A stretch of DNA of 64,000 bases from Acetobacterium sp. KB-1 (GTDB lineage: Bacteria; Bacillota; Clostridia; Eubacteriales; Eubacteriaceae), in contig NZ_CP030040.1 of assembly GCF_003260995.1 (NCBI RefSeq), forward strand, positions 1,525,736 through 1,589,735. The letters are read 5' to 3'. This document shows positions 18,403 through 27,572 of this stretch, piece by piece (the first letter of the stretch is position 1; each line of letters starts with the position of its first letter). The notes below the pieces were generated by a model that searched no databases, was not told the DNA's origin, and worked only from the letters and a program-made list of their open reading frames with translations. Made by a program: the position numbers and the translations under genes.

Positions 18403-19572
18403 TTAAAAATATCCTAAAGGATCGACAAATGATCCTCCGGAAAGAACGCCAAAGTGTAAATGGGCACCGGTAGAATCCCCGGTTGAGCCGACGTAACCAA
18501 CCACATCCCCTTTATTGACCGTTTGCCCTGATGATACTGCAAAGTCACTCATATGGGCATACATGGCTTGTAGGCCATTACCTAAATCTATGATCACACA
18601 GTTTCCATAACCGCCATTCCAGCCTGCTGAGATAACCGATCCGTTACCCATGGCCATAATTGGTGTTCCCGATGGCGCGCCCATATCAACCCCATAATGG
18701 GTTCGATAATCGCCCCAGATTGGATGGAGTCGGGTACCGAAGTAATCATCATCATAGATCGGGTAATAACCCGGGCAGGGCCATTGATAGGTTCCGTTTG
18801 ATGGCACAAAGCTTGAGCTTCCTCCCGTGGTTGAACCGCCGGAGGCGGCCGCCTGAGCGGCCATCATTTCCCGTACCTGAGCTTCGATACTCGCTGCATT
18901 GGCAGCCTCGGCAGCTACAATGGCCTGGTATTCAGCTACAATGGCCTGGTTTTGAGCGAGTAAACTATCTTTTTGAGCCTTAATTTCTTCTTGTTGCGCT
19001 AGTGCTGCTTCCTGCTCGGCTTTTTTAGAAATTGTCAACAGACGATCTGCTTCAATTTTTGCTTTTTTCTCATCGATAACTTTTTTTGTTTCCGCCAAAG
19101 CGTTTAGTGATCCCTTATCCGATTCAATAATGTAACGGGACATGTCAACCTTGGTAACAAAATCGGCAAAGTCATTGGAAGTAAATAAAAATTCAAGCAT
19201 ACTGCCATTTCCGTACATGTACATGGTACGCACACGCTCATTCATGGACTCTTCCTGCTCTTTTCGTTTGGCTTCGGCAATATCCAATTCCTGCTGTGTT
19301 TTGGCGATATTCGCTTCCAATGTTGCAATTTCAGCATTGATTGTATCAATGACACCGTTAATTCGGCTCATTTCGTCGTTAGCTTTGCCAATTTCAGTCT
19401 CAATTCCGGCAATGGTATTTTGTGTCATATCGATTTGATATTGAGCTGCTGCCTGTTTTTCATTGCTTTCCGCCAGTTGTTCGGTCAGGGATGCTGCATT
19501 AGCTGGTGATATTAGAATCCCCAGTGTGACAACTACACCCACAATGCCTGAAATAATTTGTTTTTTTGTCAT
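18403..19572 (-). CDS. Secreted coiled-coil M23 peptidoglycan hydrolase (EnvC/NlpD-like), FtsEX partner
   Basis: A 389-aa secreted murein hydrolase. It has a signal peptide (cleavage near ANA-AS), a long coiled-coil region (residues about 30-230), a Ser/Gly-rich linker and a C-terminal LytM/M23 domain. Zinc ligands appear intact: HYGVD and HLHFG, so it is probably an active endopeptidase, unlike E. coli EnvC. It follows ftsX by 36 nt; in many bacteria FtsEX gates a coiled-coil hydrolase in this way. AGGAGG lies eight bases before the ATG. A close paralogue is at 21604-22827. The stretch before the M23 domain differs from the paralogue (YYPIYDDDYFG in place of GEITSPFG). Confidence 0.92.
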   Translation of the reverse strand: MTKKQIISGIVGVVVTLGILISPANAASLTEQLAESNEKQAAAQYQIDMTQNTIAGIETEIGKANDEMSRINGVIDTINAEIATLEANIAKTQQELDIAEAKRKEQEESMNERVRTMYMYGNGSMLEFLFTSNDFADFVTKVDMSRYIIESDKGSLNALAETKKVIDEKKAKIEADRLLTISKKAEQEAALAQQEEIKAQKDSLLAQNQAIVAEYQAIVAAEAANAASIEAQVREMMAAQAAASGGSTTGGSSSFVPSNGTYQWPCPGYYPIYDDDYFGTRLHPIWGDYRTHYGVDMGAPSGTPIMAMGNGSVISAGWNGGYGNCVIIDLGNGLQAMYAHMSDFAVSSGQTVNKGDVVGYVGSTGDSTGAHLHFGVLSGGSFVDPLGYF

Positions 19573-19608
19573 CCGACAATCCTCCTGTTTTTGACCCAGT
19601 CTAATCAT

Positions 19609-20526
19609 TTATACATCCAAGAATTTGCGAATTGCAAATATACTGCCCACTGCACCAATAAATCCTCCATAAATCAGGAAGAAAAACATCAGCTGTCCCA
19701 TCACGGCGTCCGGAGGCGCCAGGGTGGCATCAACCGGTAGAAAGAGATTTCCGCCAACTAAACCTAATATATAATAGTAGGTAATTCGGATAATCAGGAA
19801 TGCCACAATGGCTCCCATTAAACCAAGCAGGGTTCCTTCCAGAATAAAAGGTGCCCGTATATAGGCGTTGGTAGCCCCCACATATTTCATAATTCCAATT
19901 TCCCGACGTCTTGCAAACACCGTTAATTTAATGGTATTGTAGATAATAAAAATAGAAATCATCGACAGCACCACCAGCACGACAAGACTCAAGGTGTTGG
20001 TAAATTTGTTAAAACTTACTAGTGCTTCTACATATTCCTGTCCATAGCGGACATATTCAACGCCGTTGCCACTAAACGACATCGCCAGTTTTTGAACCTC
20101 GTCCATATCCTCCGGGTCGGTTACCCGAACAACAAAGGAGGCCGGCATCGGGTTGTTTTCAGAATTATAGCCACTGAGCAGTGGTGCATAATCTTCCAGA
20201 CTAACCGTAAATTTTTCCAACGCTTCCTCAGCGCTTTCATAGGTAACACTTTCAATCAGATCACTTTTTTCAAGGGCCTGTTGAATCGTTTTTCCCTGAG
20301 TGTCGGTAAAGTCTGACTGTAGAAATATCTTGAGTTCCAGTTTTGATTCCACATCCTTGGTCACTTCCTGAACATTGATGGTTAAAATCAGAAAAATACC
20401 CAGAATAATTAAAGCAGCGATCACCGAAAGCACCGAAGCGGCACTCATCAGGTTGTTTCGCTCGATACTTTTAACCGTGTCTCGAACAACATTTTTAGGC
20501 ATTGTTTTGATGCTACTAAACTTCAT
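19609..20526 (-). CDS. ftsX: Cell division ABC transporter permease FtsX
   Basis: A 305-aa FtsX with four membrane segments: one after the short N-terminal cytoplasmic stretch (VLSVIAALIILGIFLILTI), then an extracellular domain (residues about 45-160), and three C-terminal segments. FtsX passes ATPase-driven movement in FtsE to an extracellular peptidoglycan hydrolase. The start overlaps the end of ftsE: the ATG at 20524-20526 has CAGG upstream, while an ATG two codons earlier is less well placed. The next gene is the M23 hydrolase. Confidence 0.95.
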   Translation of the reverse strand: MKFSSIKTMPKNVVRDTVKSIERNNLMSAASVLSVIAALIILGIFLILTINVQEVTKDVESKLELKIFLQSDFTDTQGKTIQQALEKSDLIESVTYESAEEALEKFTVSLEDYAPLLSGYNSENNPMPASFVVRVTDPEDMDEVQKLAMSFSGNGVEYVRYGQEYVEALVSFNKFTNTLSLVVLVVLSMISIFIIYNTIKLTVFARRREIGIMKYVGATNAYIRAPFILEGTLLGLMGAIVAFLIIRITYYYILGLVGGNLFLPVDATLAPPDAVMGQLMFFFLIYGGFIGAVGSIFAIRKFLDV

Positions 20527-21205
20527 ATCCATACCTGCCTGTCGCATCATCTACCTTAAGGACACCATCTTCCAATGTCAAAACCCGTTTTTTCATGGTA
20601 TCCACAATTTCCCGGTCATGGGTTACAACCAGAATGGTCGTCCCTCTGCGGTTGATTTCTTCTAAAATACTGATAATTTCATACGATGTTTCCGGGTCAA
20701 GGTTCCCGGTGGGCTCATCGCAAATCAAAATAGATGGATTATTAATGATGGCCCGGGCGATGACCACTCTTTGTTGTTCACCCCCGGATAACTCATGGGG
20801 ATAATGGTTCATTCGATGGGATAAGCCCACCATATCCAGAGCCAGGGGCACCCGCTTTTGAATCTGCTTCTCAGATTTTCCAATAATTTCCATGGCATAG
20901 GCCACATTTTCGTAGACACTTTTGTTTTCCAATAGACGAAAGTCCTGAAATACAATTCCCATTTTTCGTCTTAAAAAGGGAATTTCCTTTTTTGATAATT
21001 TTGACACATTAAAGTTATTAATATAGACCGATCCTTCGGTCGCTTCAATCTCTCTTAAGAGAAGTTTAATGAATGTGGATTTCCCCGCACCACTTCTACC
21101 CACAAGAAAGACGAACTCACCCTTATCAATAAAGAGACTCACATTTTTAAGGGCATCGCTCTTATTTTTATCATAACCCTTGGTTACATTTTTAAATTCT
21201 ATCAT
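20516..21205 (-). CDS. ftsE: Cell division ATP-binding protein FtsE
   Basis: A 229-aa ABC ATPase that drives FtsX. Walker A GRSGAGKSTF (near residue 36), signature LSGGEQQRVVIARA, Walker B ILICDEPTGNLD and the H-loop VVTHD are all intact. It ends inside the ftsX start, giving translational coupling. The gap upstream (21206-21603, 398 bp) holds no gene that I can support; it contains a candidate extended -10 (TGC then TAAAAT on the minus strand near 21416-21421) and the terminator of the next M23 gene. Confidence 0.96.
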   Translation of the reverse strand: MIEFKNVTKGYDKNKSDALKNVSLFIDKGEFVFLVGRSGAGKSTFIKLLLREIEATEGSVYINNFNVSKLSKKEIPFLRRKMGIVFQDFRLLENKSVYENVAYAMEIIGKSEKQIQKRVPLALDMVGLSHRMNHYPHELSGGEQQRVVIARAIINNPSILICDEPTGNLDPETSYEIISILEEINRRGTTILVVTHDREIVDTMKKRVLTLEDGVLKVDDATGRYGYEV

Positions 21206-21540
21206 ATTTTAAGCCACTCCTAAATTACTTATCATTTTAATCGCTTTGACGTGCCATTTTAACATGCATGGTCCTATTTTCTTCTTAAGTGTTTATTGAT
21301 AAGTTAAGATAATTAATTAACTAGAGAATGTCCGAGACGTCTGGATATCAGTCAAGTTTTGAGCTTTTTTGACCTTCTGAGGAGTCTTCGTGTATCACTG
21401 AATTTATTTTAGCATACTTTTCAAATAATTTCATTAAAAAAATAAATTTTTTGTAACAAATGTATCTAAATTTATCTGTTTTCGTCTTTTTTATGATGTT
21501 ATCCCGTCTTCCAACCGACCATTCAATTTTTTGCAAAATA

Positions 21541-21580
21541 AAAGAGAAAAGACTGTTAATTCACAAATCTTTTCTCCTTT
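21541..21580 (-). terminator. Intrinsic terminator after the second M23 gene
   Basis: On the minus strand AAAGGAGAAAAGA pairs with TCTTTTCTCTTT (one bulge) around a 15-nt loop and is followed by T-rich sequence, 24 nt after the stop codon. Confidence 0.7.
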
Positions 21581-21603
21581 TATTTTAATTGATTAAGATT
21601 TCT

Positions 21604-22827
21604 TTAGATATGGGGGTCGATTGGCGACCCATACAATCGTACTTCATAATGAAGATGCGCTCCGGTTGAATCTCCGGTACTGCCAACGGCACCAACGGTC
21701 TGACCGGCACTGACGGTTTCACCTGATGAGACATAAATTGCACTTAAATGGGCATAGACCGCCGATAAGCCATTACCGATATCCACGATGACACAGTTTC
21801 CGTAACCGCCGTTCCAACCAGCCGAGATCACCGTGCCGTTACCAGCAACAGCTACCGGAGTACCTGAAGACGCACCAATATCAATACCGGCATGAAAACG
21901 AGTATCGCCCCAAATGGGATGGGTTCTCCAGCCAAATGGACTGGTGATCTCTCCATAACACGGCCAGACATAAGAGCTGGAATAAACCGGGGGTGCGGTT
22001 GAACCACCACCTGAGCTATCTCCGCCAGTGGAACCATCGGAGCTTTCAGCGTCTCCACTGCTTTGGGCTTGGGCCGCCTGGGCCGCGGCTTGTTCGGCAG
22101 CAGCCCGCTGTTGTTCATAATAGGCTTGTAATTGACCTTCAATATCAGCAGAGGTTGCTGCTTCAGCCTCTTCAATGGCTTTATACTCGTTGAGGGCAGC
22201 TTGATTTTGGGCCAATAATTGATCTTTTTGAGCCAGTATCTCTTCCTGCTGTGTCAAAACCACTTCCTGTTCCGTTTTCTTCTCAACAGTTTTTAATCGA
22301 TCTGCCTCAATACCGAGTTTTTTCTCATCGATCACTTTTTTCGTTTCATCCAGAGCATTCAGGGAGCCCTTGTCCGCACTCATGATGTAGCGGGACATAT
22401 CTAATTTCGTAACAAAATCCGAGAAATCTGAAGCTGAGAAAATAAATTCCATGACGCTGCCGTTACCGTACATGTACATCGCCCGAACCCGATCGCTCAT
22501 CGATTCTTCCTGCTCCAGCTTTTTGGCCTCAGCTATTTTCAGCTCTTCCTGCTTTTTAGCAATATTGACTTCAATGGCTGCGATTTCGGCATTGATTGTG
22601 CTAATCACCCCACTGATTCGATCAACCTCTTCATTAACCTTAGTAATTTCTTCTTCAATCCCATTAATGGTGTTTTGAGTCATGTCAACCTGATATCTTG
22701 CCGCTGCCTGTCGAGCATTGCTTTCTGCTAACTGCTCGGTTAATGAAGCCGCATTGACGGGTGCTGTTAAAAATGCCAAAACCATGGAACCCGTTACGAT
22801 TCCTGCTATAATTCGATGTTTTTTCAT
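21604..22827 (-). CDS. Secreted coiled-coil M23 peptidoglycan hydrolase, paralogue
   Basis: A 407-aa paralogue of the protein at 18403-19572: same signal peptide pattern (ending VNA-AS), same coiled coil beginning SLTEQLAESN, and same M23 domain. Zinc ligands are intact: HAGID and HLHYE. The linker is longer and Gln/Ala- then Ser/Gly/Asp-rich. It is separated from ftsE by 398 bp with its own terminator and promoter, so the pair brackets ftsEX. It probably arose by tandem duplication and may work with or without FtsEX. AAGGGG precedes the ATG. Confidence 0.92.
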   Translation of the reverse strand: MKKHRIIAGIVTGSMVLAFLTAPVNAASLTEQLAESNARQAAARYQVDMTQNTINGIEEEITKVNEEVDRISGVISTINAEIAAIEVNIAKKQEELKIAEAKKLEQEESMSDRVRAMYMYGNGSVMEFIFSASDFSDFVTKLDMSRYIMSADKGSLNALDETKKVIDEKKLGIEADRLKTVEKKTEQEVVLTQQEEILAQKDQLLAQNQAALNEYKAIEEAEAATSADIEGQLQAYYEQQRAAAEQAAAQAAQAQSSGDAESSDGSTGGDSSGGGSTAPPVYSSSYVWPCYGEITSPFGWRTHPIWGDTRFHAGIDIGASSGTPVAVAGNGTVISAGWNGGYGNCVIVDIGNGLSAVYAHLSAIYVSSGETVSAGQTVGAVGSTGDSTGAHLHYEVRLYGSPIDPHI

Positions 22828-22915
22828 TTTTCCCCTTTCCCACAATCTAAAATTGTGACCCTGTCTATTTGTTGTTACGTTTACTTTAAATTTTTATTGT
22901 TTTTGTAACGGTTGT

Positions 22916-22924
22916 ATTATACCA
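22916..22924 (-). promoter_or_regulatory. Extended -10 promoter of the second M23 gene
   Basis: On the minus strand TGG followed by TATAAT, about 90 nt before the start codon; the -35 is weak (TTTTAA at 17 nt). A small hairpin (CACAAT/ATTGTG, 22841-22857) lies next to the ribosome site. Nothing else is evident in the 306-bp gap 22828-23133 except this and the adh terminator. Confidence 0.5.
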
Positions 22925-23018
22925 TATTCATGTTTCAATTAAAACAAAAATAATAAAATAACTTGAAAGTATTTTGTATAAAAGGAAGATAAATGCGACG
23001 TATTTTAGTATTCCAAAG

Positions 23019-23054
23019 AAAAAAGACACTCCCAAAATTAGGAATATCTTTTTT
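23019..23054 (-). terminator. Intrinsic terminator after the Fe-ADH gene
   Basis: On the minus strand GATATTCC and GGGAGTGTC pair with two G-U wobbles, followed by six T residues, about 80 nt after the stop. Confidence 0.65.
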
Positions 23055-23133
23055 AATGTCTTTTTTATGACTGTTTGAGACGAATTATTCGCATTGACGC
23101 GTATAAGCCTTATACTGCCCTAAAATAGAGGTC

Positions 23134-24282
23134 TCAAAAAGCCGCTTTATAAATAGATATTACATCTTCTTTGGTTGGGCATTTGGGATTTCCACCGGTA
23201 CAGATATCGGCCAGGGCCAGATCTGCCAATTCGCCAAAGTCCTCTTCTTTAACACCGATTTCTTTGAGTCCCGTCGGTATACCGACATCTTTGGACAGTT
23301 TTTTGATGGCATCAATGGCCATGATATTAATTTCTTTTGGCTCCCGACGGCTGGTGTCGACACCCATCGCCTGAGCCACGTCTTTTAACCGATCACCGAC
23401 GGCATCGGCATTAAACGCCGTTACATAAGGAAGCAAAATGGCATTGCAAACACCATGAGGCAGGTCATAGAAGCCGCCTAACTGGTGCGCCATGGAGTGA
23501 ACGATTCCCAACCCCGCGTTGGAAAAGCCCAAACCAGTGACAAACTGACCATAGGCCATGACATCACGGGCATCCAGATCGTCACCGTCTTCAACCGCTT
23601 GTCTTAAGCTGCCGGAAATGGCTTTGATGGCTTCTAAATTAAAGAGATCCGTAAATCGGGAGGCACCGGCAGTGGTGTAGCCTTCGATCGCATGGGTTAA
23701 GGCATCCATACCAGTTGCTGCAGTTAATGATTTTGGCATTTTCAGCATTAAAACCGGGTCATTGACCGCGACAGTAGCCAAACAGTTAGGATCAACAATA
23801 ACCATTTTCAGTTTACGCGCTTCGTCGGTGATGACATAGTTAATCGTCGCTTCACTGGCGGTGCCGGCGGTGGTGTTAATCGCCACAATCGGCAATGATT
23901 TATTAGCTGTTTTGCCAACGCCTTCGTAATCTCTGAGGTCCCCGGGGTTGGTTGCCAGAATAGCAATCCCCTTGGCGGTATCCTGAGGTGATCCGCCACC
24001 AACGCTCACTACAAAATCACATTCGTTGTCTTGTAGTACTAAAAGACCAGCGTTTACATTGGCAACCGTTGGATTGGGTCTAACTTCTGAAAAAACAGTA
24101 TAAGGAACTTTTGCTCCATCTAATACATCAAGTACGTCTTTTACAATACCGGCTTCTACAAGTACTTTATCGGTTACAACTAAAGCTTTTTTCACGTTCA
24201 GCCGTTTGATCTCAGGTGTAATCAGTTCAATTGCACCCGGTCCCATAATGACGACTGGTGGAAAATAATAGGTTTTTGCCAT
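23134..24282 (-). CDS. Iron-containing alcohol dehydrogenase
   Basis: A 382-aa NAD(P)-dependent group III (iron-type) alcohol dehydrogenase. The dinucleotide-binding GGGSPQDTAKG is near residue 96; the metal-binding region includes Asp/His in GMDALTHAIEGYT, HSMAHQLGG and LPHGVCNA. Family members interconvert alcohols and aldehydes or diols; substrate cannot be set from sequence, though ethanol or 1,3-propanediol type activities fit a fermenting anaerobe. AGGAGG-like GGAGG precedes the ATG. It is monocistronic, with a candidate promoter at 24315-24342 and no partner aldehyde dehydrogenase nearby. Confidence 0.92.
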   Translation of the reverse strand: MAKTYYFPPVVIMGPGAIELITPEIKRLNVKKALVVTDKVLVEAGIVKDVLDVLDGAKVPYTVFSEVRPNPTVANVNAGLLVLQDNECDFVVSVGGGSPQDTAKGIAILATNPGDLRDYEGVGKTANKSLPIVAINTTAGTASEATINYVITDEARKLKMVIVDPNCLATVAVNDPVLMLKMPKSLTAATGMDALTHAIEGYTTAGASRFTDLFNLEAIKAISGSLRQAVEDGDDLDARDVMAYGQFVTGLGFSNAGLGIVHSMAHQLGGFYDLPHGVCNAILLPYVTAFNADAVGDRLKDVAQAMGVDTSRREPKEINIMAIDAIKKLSKDVGIPTGLKEIGVKEEDFGELADLALADICTGGNPKCPTKEDVISIYKAAF

Positions 24283-24314
24283 AAGAATACCTCCAAATTT
24301 TATTCGTTTACATG

Positions 24315-24342
24315 ATTATATGCCATAGAAATGGCTGAATAA
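24315..24342 (-). promoter_or_regulatory. Candidate promoter of the Fe-ADH gene with a small operator-like palindrome
   Basis: A perfect TATAAT on the minus strand (24315-24320), about 33 nt before the start codon. Directly upstream in the spacer lies GCCAT-N4-ATGGC (24322-24335), which could be a repressor site. The -35 is poor, suggesting an activator or weak promoter. Confidence 0.45.
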
Positions 24343-24451
24343 ATGGAAATTTTCTCTTGTTTGAGATACATTATTGAAATGACTGGTAAGTGACATGGAA
24401 TAAACCAAACACAACTAATACTAAACGGCTTTCAAGCAATTTGAAGATCCC

Positions 24452-24548
24452 GTACGATCAATTATTAATCTGTTGTATGCGGCAAGCTCGGACAGGCTTT
24501 ACCGTGACCGCCTTGATGCATACAACATGATGTAATAATTGTCGGTAC
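24452..24548 (-). repeat. Structured interspersed repeat, copy D
   Basis: A 97-bp copy in the reverse orientation. Outer pairing is AATTATTA with TTAATAATT as in copy A. The inner stem is TGTTGTATGC with GCATACAACA: the change T to A on one arm is matched by A to T on the other. The core AGCCTGTCCGA is intact. It lies in the divergent gap between the Fe-ADH gene and dxr (24283-24659, 377 bp), the only copy not placed between a stop and a terminator. Confidence 0.88.
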
Positions 24549-24582
24549 TGCTTTCATTCTAATACAATTCCATCTGCTTAAT

Positions 24583-24611
24583 TTGTCTTTTATTTTTAAG
24601 AATTATATTAT
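24583..24611 (+). promoter_or_regulatory. Candidate promoter of dxr
   Basis: TTGTCT (24583-24588), a 17-nt spacer and TATTAT (24606-24611), about 50 nt before the dxr ATG and just downstream of repeat copy D. Confidence 0.6.
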
Positions 24612-24659
24612 ATGATTTTAGTAATTATTTGTAGAATTAAGCGTGTGAAAGAGGTAATT

Positions 24660-25808
24660 ATGAAAAATATCAGTATCCTTGGGTCGACTGGTTCAATTGG
24701 AACCCAGGCTCTGGAAGTCGTTTCACAAAACAGTGACACTTTAAATATTGTCGGTTTAACCACGAACACCCGCATTGATTTGCTGGAAAAACAAATTGAT
24801 ATCTATGCTCCCCGCCTGGTTTGTGTGATGGATGGAGACGCCGCACTGTTGCTGGAAAAACGGATGAAGCAAAAGGGCTCGGAGGTGGAAGTGGTCACCG
24901 GTTTAGAGGGGCTCATCGCGGTTTCAACGGCATCAGAAAACGATCTGCTCCTCACTGCGGTTTCGGGTATGATTGGGCTTAAGCCGACCCTGGCTGCCAT
25001 CAGTGCCGGCATTGATATTGCCCTGGCCAATAAAGAAACCCTGGTAGCCGGTGGTCAGATCATCATCGATGCAGTGGCAGCAGCAGGGGTTTCACTACTA
25101 CCGGTGGACAGTGAACACAGTGCCATCTTTCAATGTCTGATGGGAAACAAGCATGAAGAAATAAACCGGGTCATCATCACGGCTTCCGGTGGGCCTTTCC
25201 GGGGCCAAACACGGGAACAACTGCAATCCGTTACCTTAGCCCAGGCTCTGAAACACCCTAACTGGTCGATGGGCAAAAAAATTACCATTGATTCAGCAAC
25301 CCTGATGAATAAGGGTTTGGAAGTCATTGAAGCCAAATGGCTATTTAATCTGAAAAATGATCAAATTGATGTGGTGGTGCATCCCCAGAGTATCATTCAT
25401 TCGATGGTGGAGTTCATCGACCATTCCACCATCGCCCAATTGGGAATGCCGGACATGGCGCTGCCGATTCAAATCGCCTTTTTCTATCCGGATCGGATCG
25501 CTAATAACCGCCAGGCTCTGGATTTTGGAAAGGTTAGGGAACTTAGCTTTGAAGCGCCGGATCTGATTACTTTTCCCTGTTTACAACTGGCCTACGACGC
25601 CCTTGATATTGGCGGAACCATGGCTTGCGCCCTCAATGCCGCCAATGAGATATCGGTGGCCCGATTTTTAAATCAGAGGATTACTTTTTTAGATATTCCC
25701 CGAATTAACCGGCTGGTGATGGAAAAACACTCGGTCATTTCAAATCCAGACCTTGGTGATGTGCTGGCTGTGGATGCCTGGGCCCGAGCAGTAGCAAAAC
25801 GGATCTAA
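24660..25808 (+). CDS. dxr: 1-deoxy-D-xylulose 5-phosphate reductoisomerase
   Basis: A 382-aa enzyme converting DXP to MEP with NADPH, the committed step of the non-mevalonate isoprenoid pathway. It has the NADPH site GSTGSIGTQALEVV near the N-terminus, the metal/substrate residues in VDSEHSAIFQCL, the GGPFRG loop and HPNWSMGKKITIDSATLMN. The start is the ATG at 24660 with GAGG upstream; the longer in-frame ATG at 24612 overlaps the promoter. It stands alone on the plus strand, while its usual neighbours uppS, cdsA, rseP and ispG form a minus-strand cluster 7-11 kb away. Confidence 0.96.
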   Translation: MKNISILGSTGSIGTQALEVVSQNSDTLNIVGLTTNTRIDLLEKQIDIYAPRLVCVMDGDAALLLEKRMKQKGSEVEVVTGLEGLIAVSTASENDLLLTAVSGMIGLKPTLAAISAGIDIALANKETLVAGGQIIIDAVAAAGVSLLPVDSEHSAIFQCLMGNKHEEINRVIITASGGPFRGQTREQLQSVTLAQALKHPNWSMGKKITIDSATLMNKGLEVIEAKWLFNLKNDQIDVVVHPQSIIHSMVEFIDHSTIAQLGMPDMALPIQIAFFYPDRIANNRQALDFGKVRELSFEAPDLITFPCLQLAYDALDIGGTMACALNAANEISVARFLNQRITFLDIPRINRLVMEKHSVISNPDLGDVLAVDAWARAVAKRI

Positions 25809-25855
25809 CGAAGTCAAGCTTTAATGCGTTACTGTTTTCTATTCTTCTCATAATC

Positions 25856-25905
25856 AAAAAAAGACAACCGTATCTCGCGCCGCGTTTTACGGTTGTCTTT
25901 TTTTA
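25856..25905. terminator. Bidirectional terminator between dxr and the MFS gene
   Basis: A perfect stem of GACAACCGTA and TACGGTTGTC flanked by A- and T-runs on either side, serving both converging genes. Confidence 0.92.
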
Positions 25906-25915
25906 CATGGTGATG

Positions 25916-27127
25916 TTACACCGTCTGCTTGACTTCATCGCTTTTTTTACTATACATCCCAACCAATACCATTGAAACCACACTACCAACAATTAAGGTT
26001 GCCGCGGCAATTTGCCAGTCCGCCCGGGTAGCCGTTAAATTCAGGGTTTCACGTGTGAATTTCAGTACATAAGGTGAGATAAATTGTCCAATCCCGGTTG
26101 CACTGACATAAATAGAGATCGCAACCGCTGCGTATTTGGGCTTTGCCGCGCTTTTTGCAACCGCAATTGTAATGGCCGGATTAAAGGTACCAAAACCCAT
26201 CCCAAAAATGACTGCGCCAACAATCAGCATTGTCATACTGTTTGCAAATATTAACACGACAAATGCCAGACCCACTGTTAAGACAGCAAATGGAACCGTG
26301 AATTGTTTTAGTAGTTTTGCGGTGTTTCCAAACAAAAGTCCCAATACAAAGGCAGCACCCGTAAAAACCGTTAAGACGGTGGCCGCTTGGGCTGCGTTGC
26401 CAAGCCCATCAGACTGAATAACCATGGCAATATTGGTCATAAAACTGAATTGAACAACATTTACCAATAAACAGACGAACGCCAGAATAAACGAAATTGA
26501 TGTCACTTTCTTTTCTTTTATGCCGGATTCAGGCGTTTTTTCTGGTTTCTTAACACCCGTATCCGGTAATTTAAACCAGATTAGTAGGGCAATCGGGATG
26601 ATGAGTAGAAAACCCAGAAAAGAATAGCGCCAGTTATAGGCTGCCAGGATTCCGCCCATCATCTGGAACACGACACCTGCCGCCGCCCCAACGGCACTTC
26701 TGAAGCCCATCAGTTTGTTCTGCTGCTGTCCAGTAAAGAGGTCTGCGACAACTGCCGATGCCATCGGGAAGACTAAACCATATCCAGCACCGAAGACAAA
26801 TCGCATCACGATCATAAATTGCAGATCGCCAACAAAGGCAGATGGAATCCCGCCGACGAACATCAGGATCATAGCAATAGAGATAATCTTTTTGATGCTG
26901 ATGTACTGGGTTAGTTTACCAGCGACCAATGCGAAGACCACCATCATCAGAGAAGGAATTGTGGATAATAACTTAATGGTCTCTGGGGCCGCATCTGGAA
27001 ACGCTTTTGCGATTTCACCCAGGGCTGGAGTCGTCATGCTGGTTGTGTACATCAGCAAGGCAACCGACAAGGCCGCTATCTGGACCCACACATTACTGTT
27101 TTTTTGTCCGCTCATTTGTTCACTCAT
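25916..27127 (-). CDS. Major facilitator superfamily transporter
   Basis: A 403-aa inner-membrane transporter with about 12 predicted helices and a charged central loop (residues about 195-215, KKPEKTPES). The MFS motif between helices 2 and 3 is degenerate (GKLTQYISIKKI). Substrate cannot be predicted. GGAG precedes the ATG. The 445-bp gap upstream (27128-27572) holds a candidate promoter (TATAAT on minus at 27218-27223, weak -35), a TTGTACAA palindrome near 27162-27169 and the terminator of the TetR gene; no other gene is seen. The adjacent TetR regulator on the same strand is a plausible repressor. Confidence 0.85.
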   Translation of the reverse strand: MSEQMSGQKNSNVWVQIAALSVALLMYTTSMTTPALGEIAKAFPDAAPETIKLLSTIPSLMMVVFALVAGKLTQYISIKKIISIAMILMFVGGIPSAFVGDLQFMIVMRFVFGAGYGLVFPMASAVVADLFTGQQQNKLMGFRSAVGAAAGVVFQMMGGILAAYNWRYSFLGFLLIIPIALLIWFKLPDTGVKKPEKTPESGIKEKKVTSISFILAFVCLLVNVVQFSFMTNIAMVIQSDGLGNAAQAATVLTVFTGAAFVLGLLFGNTAKLLKQFTVPFAVLTVGLAFVVLIFANSMTMLIVGAVIFGMGFGTFNPAITIAVAKSAAKPKYAAVAISIYVSATGIGQFISPYVLKFTRETLNLTATRADWQIAAATLIVGSVVSMVLVGMYSKKSDEVKQTV

Positions 27128-27486
27128 TTTTTCACTCCTTTAAAAATAGTTTTTTGACTGCTTGTACAATACGATTTGGACCGCCTTTCAAATATTAATC
27201 GCGTTTGGTTTGTTGAGATTATATTACCATCATCTGATTTATTTGTCACTCATTTTATTCGCATTTTTTGTTATTTATTTTATTTTACTATAATTAAGAC
27301 TTTATTCGCTTGATGTAATCCATTATTATCGTATTTTTTTATCTATTATCTTTTTAAACGTTAGCATTACAAAGAGATTATCCTTGTTTAAACTATTATT
27401 AATCATATTTATTGTTGTCCGTTCATACACGCCGACAAAGAAGCTGACACGCGTAGTGCGATCTGAGCATTTCTGATTTTGACATT

Positions 27487-27536
27487 AAAAAAAGATCAAT
27501 ACAATTGCCGTTTTTAGCAATCGAACTGATCTTTTT
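27487..27536 (-). terminator. Intrinsic terminator after the TetR gene
   Basis: On the minus strand a long stem beginning AAAAAGATCA and closing TGATCTTTTT, with some wobble pairs in the middle and an 8-10-nt loop, followed by T residues. Confidence 0.8.
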
Positions 27537-27572
27537 ACCATCATTCCCTATTTAATTACGGTATTGAAGCTA

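Noticed and set aside
21348-21536. 62-codon minus-strand frame upstream of ftsE
   Set aside because: No ribosome site, low-complexity A/T-rich sequence and overlap with the likely ftsE promoter region.
22865-22910. WalR-type boxes (TGTTAC, TGTAAC) before the second M23 gene
   Set aside because: Half-sites occur but about 30 nt apart, not as the direct repeat with 5-nt spacing that WalR needs.
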